NCBI RefSeq assembly: GCF_036417845.1
Contig: NC_089981.1
Location: 84,671,268 to 84,735,267, forward strand
DNA length: 64,000 nucleotides
Reading direction: 5' to 3'
DNA from: Apteryx mantelli
Lineage: Eukaryota > Chordata > Aves > Apterygiformes > Apterygidae
Shown: positions 51,435 to 64,000 of the stretch, in pieces
How the letters are laid out: every line of letters begins with the position of its first letter
Position numbering within the stretch: the first letter of the stretch is position 1
Position numbers and translations under genes: made by a program
Notes under the pieces: model-generated
What the model saw: only the letters and a program-made list of their open reading frames with translations
The model's database searches: none
What the model was told of the DNA's origin: nothing

Positions 51435-54330
51435 ATCAGGGATTAAGAAGACCCGCAGGGCAATCACTCCCCGGCCTTGGCCAACGGGACAGTGCTCCCA
51501 GCTCTGAAGTCTGTCCAACCTCGCCTGGTTCCTTCGAGCAACCAACTGCCCTTGCATCTCACCTGACCCAACCTCCCACCACGGACCGGATCTCTCCACC
51601 AGCCAAACGAGCCCCACTCCTTTCCAGGCCTCTCTCCTGTCTTCAGCCCTACACACGGGTGCCAACGTACACGATCCAAGAGAAGTTGGATGGGGATAAT
51701 TCAGTTCCTGGGTGCCAAATGCTGTGCTGAGCAGGATACTTGCTCACCGCTCAGCCTCATCTGGCTGCGGCAGCCCAGGGTCGCGGTCACCTCCTCGCTG
51801 CAGTCATTGGAGACTTGGCCCTAGTTATTCGCTTGGCTAAAGCAAAACATCCAGTCAAGATCTGAGAACTTCGGAGAAGAATACTCCATTTACTCTAGCA
51901 GTTTATTTCCATTACTGTCTTCCCTGCTAAAACGTTTGAGTTTCACTCTGAATTTTTCTGCCCTGAGGATCCATGGACTCCTGTCATGCCAAGGAGGGAA
52001 GAATTGTAACATTTATGCTGAAAAAAAAACTAGCTAAATCCTTCTCTATATGATAAAACATTTAAGTTGTGATCTCTAAGTGCTGTACAGGGCTCGTAGT
52101 TCTGAAAAGTGGAGAACAGTCTTTCCTTATCCCTTCAATGACATAAAAATCCTGTTTCTATCCTTAGCAGGTCATGGGACTCTGGTTTTAAACCTGCCAG
52201 TAACGTAGAACTTAAAATTTCTAGTTGTGCTGTTGGAAGCAGCAGTTGAAGTTGTTCACTGATGCAGAAATGCTACAAGAGAAAAGCAGAGTGGGCAGAA
52301 AGGAGGTGGCAGCACACGCAGGGTTTGTGAAACTTCTTGGGATGCGCAAGCACAGCAGGTACAGAAATACCACTGAATACCTTCACACAGGGAAGGGAAT
52401 GAGTAGGAATATTCTGAATTTCCTTGACTTCTGTCTCCTGCAGTTCAGGAAAATTAAATCATTGTAACTCCACACACACACACTGTGTAGGAGTCTAATC
52501 TTCCCTGCATGTTCTTCACACTGAACTATTTACTGACATGAGTAACCCTTACCAGCTCCACAGGACTAGGGCTGATGGCAAACTGCTTTCAGGAGCAAGC
52601 CTCGATAGGCTCTGGGTTAATTCTCACAGAGACAAGACAGAACCTATGTTGTGAAGCTGCATCCCAATTATTCACATTATAAGTGAAAACGAGCAACAGA
52701 ACTTGGGTCTGAATGTTCTCTGTCCAGGTCTAAGGATGGCTCTGTGCACCTTGCAATGAAATAGCTTCTTTTCAGCCAGTCTGTGATCGTATCACAGACT
52801 GGGAACAAGTTAAGAACAGGGACGTAGCACACTGGTCTCTAAAAACTGGATTCTTACTCATGTGCTTTTTTAAAGCATAACTGTTACAATCATACGTACT
52901 TTCTGAAGTCACTCAGGAAAATGCAGTTACCCCAAACGCTTGCCAAAGACTGCTCCAGACTGTTCAAACCTCACACGCTAAGTATTAGGCTCATTAGTTC
53001 CTCCCTTGTTCAGCCCTCTAACGAGAAGCAGACCTCACTCACAGGTTGTCTTGCCAGAAGTAGCTGGATTCCCGAGTCAGCTGCCCAGCCCCTAGGTGCC
53101 TTGGGAGGAAGCTTACGGCATGGTACCACGGCGGAGCAGCACACCACGCAGCAGGGCCCTGCAGGAAGGGACACTCTGACTCTTGCATGCAACACAGTAG
53201 TCCTCGGTCCTGCTGTAGGGGAGATAAAAAGTGTTTGGTAAAGGAGAACATAAAGTGCAGTTTGAGTGAAGGCCCTGAACACACAGAGGAACAAGGGGAA
53301 CGCTGGTATTTGAGGAATCCACTGGTGCCATCCTCAAGGATTCCAGACCATTAAAGGATCACAGGCTTAGAGGAGCGGAGCTTAAGTGAGTTGCAACAGG
53401 CTGTGCGAGTGGCATCAGCAACGGTCAAGAACGACATAAGGAGATAGAGAGCAAAGGCAAGCAAGAACAGAATAACCCTCAGACTTAAAAGAACGCTAGA
53501 TACCAGACGCAATGGGCAAACACGTATCTCTAGTGTTTAATCCATTTTCCCAAGCCCAGGCTAGGGCCTGACAGAGATCATAGTCTGTGCTGAAGAACCT
53601 GTTTCTGTATCACACCAGGCCGTTAGTGTCCTCAGGTTGCTGCAGGAAAGTCTCGTGGGTGGTCATCACAACCCATGCAAAAGGTTTAATCTGGAAAGCC
53701 GCAGAGGGTTTGGACTGCGTCAGTGCAGAGAGGCGGTGCTGGCCAGGCCCAGCGTGCTTTGAGGAGTAAGATATGATCACTACAAGAGCAAACTCATCCA
53801 CGGATTATAAAACATCATAAATCATTAACTGCTCACAACTATGTTTGTTTATTTTTTTATGCTTTCTGTGTAACAGCCGAGCACCTGCTTTGAAGCTAAC
53901 ATATTAGGAAGAAGACGATTAAAAAATATACCTGCCAACACCACCGGAGAGAAATCATCTGTGTTAATGCTATCGGGCCACTGTGACCAATCAGCAAAAT
54001 CTCATGCATGACAGAGCACAACACTTTAAGCAGTGACTCCTGTTTTTTATTTAAAAACATTAAGAAAAAAAGGAGCATCTACTACCATTTGTCAACTAAC
54101 GCCACATGCAAAGGTAAAGCATTTATGAAAGAGAATGACAAACGGGAGCAGAAGCTGATTTAAATGCTGCAGCACACTGCCAGAAGTCAGTTTTACCGCA
54201 AGAATCTTTCTTTAAATATACACTTAACTTCTAGAACTGTGTTTCAGGAACCTCAGCAGGTAGTTAGCAGACAGCATGGGGAAACTGGCCACAGCAGACA
54301 TGATATATAACATTCCAACCCCCCCTCCAT

Positions 54331-54395
54331 AATTTTATATATATAATTTTTAGATATAATTTTTATAGAATATATATTATATATACACACACACC
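54331..54395. repeat. AT-rich simple stretch ending in (CA)n
   Basis: Repeated ATATA/TATAAT blocks followed by a short ACACAC run. Low-complexity DNA with no other feature. Confidence 0.75.
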
Positions 54396-55019
54396 CCAAA
54401 GTTTGAGCTAAGTAATACCTCCTTGGGCGGGATTTAAACCTCAGTAACAAGCAGGCAAGAGCAGGGTCACCATTTGTTCAGTAAGTTAGGCACATTGGCG
54501 GCAAGTTTAGTGGCCTTCTGAGGCCAGTGGAAACGCCTGTCCCAAGGAGCGATGTTGCTGCGATGCCCTGCCACTGTCTCCGTATCCACTGGCAGCCACG
54601 GTTGTGCACGCAAAGTTATTCAAGGCAATATTATGGAAGGACAATAAGAATCATGACAAACCAAAACAGCAGCTCTAGCAGAGGAATTTGAGTGTATATG
54701 TGTGTTTTCCCACAGGACTGTTCCTTTTCCTTCAATATGTAAGGTTACAGCATTGCTAAGAGCCTTTTAATTAGCCCACAGTTCCTAATTATAGTGTTAA
54801 TATCCAAATGTACACTTTTTTCTTCAACGGTGAACTTATCAGCTTTAAGAGTAATTAAAATGCAGTGCTGAACGCTACAAGCCCGCAACTGTTTCAGCAT
54901 TCACACGGATATGCAGGAAAAATAATTATGCTGCATCAACAAAAGAAGGAACTGGCCTCCTTATCCCAGGAGCAGAGAACAAAATACTCACTTCATTTCC
55001 TATTTAGAACATTAAGTGT

Positions 55020-55025
55020 TTTATT
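55020..55025 (-). terminator. ACTR10: Candidate ACTR10 polyadenylation signal (AATAAA)
   Basis: TTTATT on the plus strand lies about 820 bases past the ACTR10 stop codon and is the nearest canonical AATAAA on that strand that I found. Further candidates lie at 54046-54051 and about 53849. Which one is used cannot be read from sequence. Confidence 0.4.
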
Positions 55026-55265
55026 GCTTTTGGTCTCCATATCGATAGTTATTGCACAGTAACTGTCAGAGCTCTGCTTTGCATTTTCATTTAATAGATA
55101 CTGCTGCAGGACAAAGAATTTTAGTATTTTCGACCGGGGGAAGGAAGAGAAAAACTGACTTCTAAATGTGACCTTTCAATAAGAGAGTCAAGTTCTCCTT
55201 GCAACCCTATTTATAATTCCGAAATGGTTGAATCCTTTCTTGGAGCAGAGATACGGGGAGAGCTG

Positions 55266-55318
55266 TTAGCTCAGCACTGTGCGACAATTTAAGGCAGAAA
55301 AGTCTTCGGTTCAATCTC
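55266..55318 (+). repeat. tRNA-like A-box/B-box pair, possible degenerate SINE or tRNA fossil
   Basis: TAGCTCAGCAC (55267-55277) and GGTTCAATCTC (55308-55318) each miss the Pol III box consensus by one base and are 41 bases apart, close to tRNA spacing. No cloverleaf with good stems forms, and no SINE tail is visible. It lies in the probable ACTR10 3' UTR, on the antisense strand. Confidence 0.3.
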
Positions 55319-55840
55319 TGAAAACAGGACTCTGTCCAGGGAAAATACTACCCCAGCACCTTTTGCTAAACAGCCCAAAACCATTTCCTAGAGGTTCTCA
55401 CGTGTGATCCAAATTACTTCATGGGTGAAATATTTTCTGCAGAGTTTGCAGAAAAACGTTCATAGGTGTTTCCTGTAGCAGACTGTCCTTCATTCTTCTA
55501 AGTGTATTTAAAATAAAAATGTCTTAAAAACAAATTCTCTCAACAACGTAATTTACTGTACAGATAAATAACAAACAAATCATTAGGTAACAACTCATGA
55601 CTACATATAATTTCCTCAGAAGAGGACAAAAATATCATGTTACTTACCAGAGTTAAGTTGCTAAACTATAACTGGATACAGTTCTAGAGTACAGTGTTAT
55701 TACCTACTGCCATGCTCCCAAGAAACATCCACATAGGTCATTTTTAAGTGTTATGCACAAACTACTTAATACAAAAAAAATTCCACTGTGTATACATGTA
55801 ATGGAAAGAGACAAAGAGAACTTGTGTAGCGTTTGGATGT

Positions 55841-62699
<6,859 letters not shown>

Positions 62700-64000
62700 C
62701 TGTATGGAAACCAACAGGACAATTGACAGAGCAGACAACCCACCCAAAAATCAGCGATGTTTTCCCAAAATGCCATATTAAAAGCAAAATCCAAACACCT
62801 ATATATTGAGGTATCCATTTTTAATTCAGGATTTAAAGGAGCGTAGTAATGAACAAAATACAACAAGATACTAAAATCTATGCTCATCTTATTCATGGTA
62901 CATACCAAGTGCTTCAGTAATAATGAACCTTAAAACAGGTTTCTAAGAAAAGCAAATATTCATTATGGAATTCACCTTAAGTCAAAGTCATTTGAAGAGA
63001 AATTAAAGAAACTAAAATATGGCTACTTGAAATGTATATGGAATACTGTAAAGATCTCAAGATGTGAATAAAGGTGATATAAAACCCATAAAAGTGTGCC
63101 CTATAAGGACACACACAACCTCAGGAAAGATTAAGACCGCTTATTTAAAACACTTTACCCAAAGCAATGTCAAAACTCAAACCATAATTATGTGCGAACT
63201 ACCCCTTCCTCCCAGAATTTCATAAATCATCTTTTCTAGATAGTGACAGTTCCTTTACTAAATATCATACCTTGATGTACGAATTAAATGAGGAATTTCG
63301 TTAAAGCCTGCATTTAAGGACAACATTACTGATACCTTGCTCAGAGACAGAAGTTATAATATTGACCTTTTTTTAAAATGCCACTCTTACTCTTAGCCCC
63401 AAATGGAAATCTTAGCAGGTGAAAGTGAGCTTCACTTCAGCATCAACTGGCTTGTTAACAAGCTACAAAGCCTCACCATCAAAACACAACTCTCCAAGTC
63501 ATGAGTCACTTTAGACAATTGATTTTGCATGGGAGTGCTTTATTTGTGACCTTTATTTTTTTTTCTGGAAGGGGATTAAAAAAAAAAAATCACTCAAATC
63601 TTTCAGTGACTTCAAGGCATCAGAATATGTTATGTGCAGTAGGAAAGAATTATGCAGAAGTTTAAGATTAGTTTTTAAATTGGGTCCTGGAAGCACAGTG
63701 GAGAAGCACTGCAGACAAACTAGTTTCACCGCTTTTTATAGAAAAACCTTAACCTTTGCTCTATCTGAACTGAAAAATTATGGAATCACCTTCCAAAAGA
63801 CTTTCCATTAGAACTAAGCAAGAATTAGTTTCAGACTTTTCCTGAATCTATCAAAAAGACTGATTAAGCGGAGAAGATCATAAATTTCAGGTAAATTCAT
63901 ATCTAAATGAGTACAGCCAGAGGTTAGATCATGTGCTAGGCAAAGATATTGACTCTGGTATAAGCCAGGAGATTTGCTGACGGAGCAATAGAAAGTGTTT
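62700..64000 (-). other. ACTR10: ACTR10 intron 4 (partial) to the window edge
   Basis: Intronic DNA upstream of exon 5. The exon that would encode the IIESVLCPSHF-like peptide was looked for on the minus strand and not found, so it lies past 64,000. Nothing else was recognised. Confidence 0.7.

Larger units (their letters stand above)
50743..55018. other. Intergenic DNA between tRNA-Lys/PSMA3 and the ACTR10 3' end
   Basis: No gene was recognised. The first 400 bases are GC-rich and hold the doubtful frame at 50733. The 103-bp-spaced duplicate is at 51276-51434, and an AT-rich simple stretch is at about 54331-54395. Frames here (for example 52921-53241 and 53010-53294) overlap on both strands without splice or start support. 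Part of 53.8-55.0 kb may be ACTR10 3' UTR if a distal polyA site is used. Confidence 0.6.

Overview
The window looks like bird nuclear DNA. Its genes are broken into many short exons, it is AT-rich apart from two sharp CpG islands, it is poor in interspersed repeats, and the one clear transposon is a CR1 LINE 3' end. The species cannot be fixed from the sequence. A crocodilian or turtle is not formally excluded.

Three protein genes lie head-to-tail on the minus strand. ACTR10 (dynactin subunit Arp11; exons 5-13, the rest beyond the right edge) covers about 55.0-64.0 kb. PSMA3 (proteasome alpha-7; complete, 11 exons, 255 residues) covers 36.2-50.4 kb. ARID4A (Rb-binding chromatin protein; the noncoding first exon and eight coding exons, the rest beyond the left edge) covers 0.6-22.3 kb. 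The order ACTR10-PSMA3-ARID4A matches human 14q23. Exon lengths, phases and reading frames were checked by hand and close exactly for every coding exon listed.

A tRNA-Lys(CTT) gene lies on the plus strand at 50,656-50,728, about 280 bases upstream of the PSMA3 start codon and divergent from it. The PSMA3 CpG island (about 49.96-50.63 kb) carries a perfect 22-bp palindrome built from two opposed CCAAT boxes, a CRE, and an antioxidant-response-type element in intron 1. The ARID4A CpG island (about 20.9-23.4 kb) carries nine CCAAT boxes in one orientation, several 41-42 bp apart, and probably drives both ARID4A to the left and a noncoding RNA to the right, in the position of human PSMA3-AS1.

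The rest is intron and intergenic DNA: 23.4-36.2 kb (no coding gene), 50.7-55 kb (no clear gene), and long introns, the largest being ARID4A intron 4 (12.5 kb). The observations most worth checking are a minor-spliceosome (U12-type) intron in ACTR10, the CCAAT array, and a (UG)n plus four-run G-quadruplex motif just upstream of the branch point of the last PSMA3 intron. The three genes have no evident common pathway; they are a conserved neighbourhood of broadly expressed genes.
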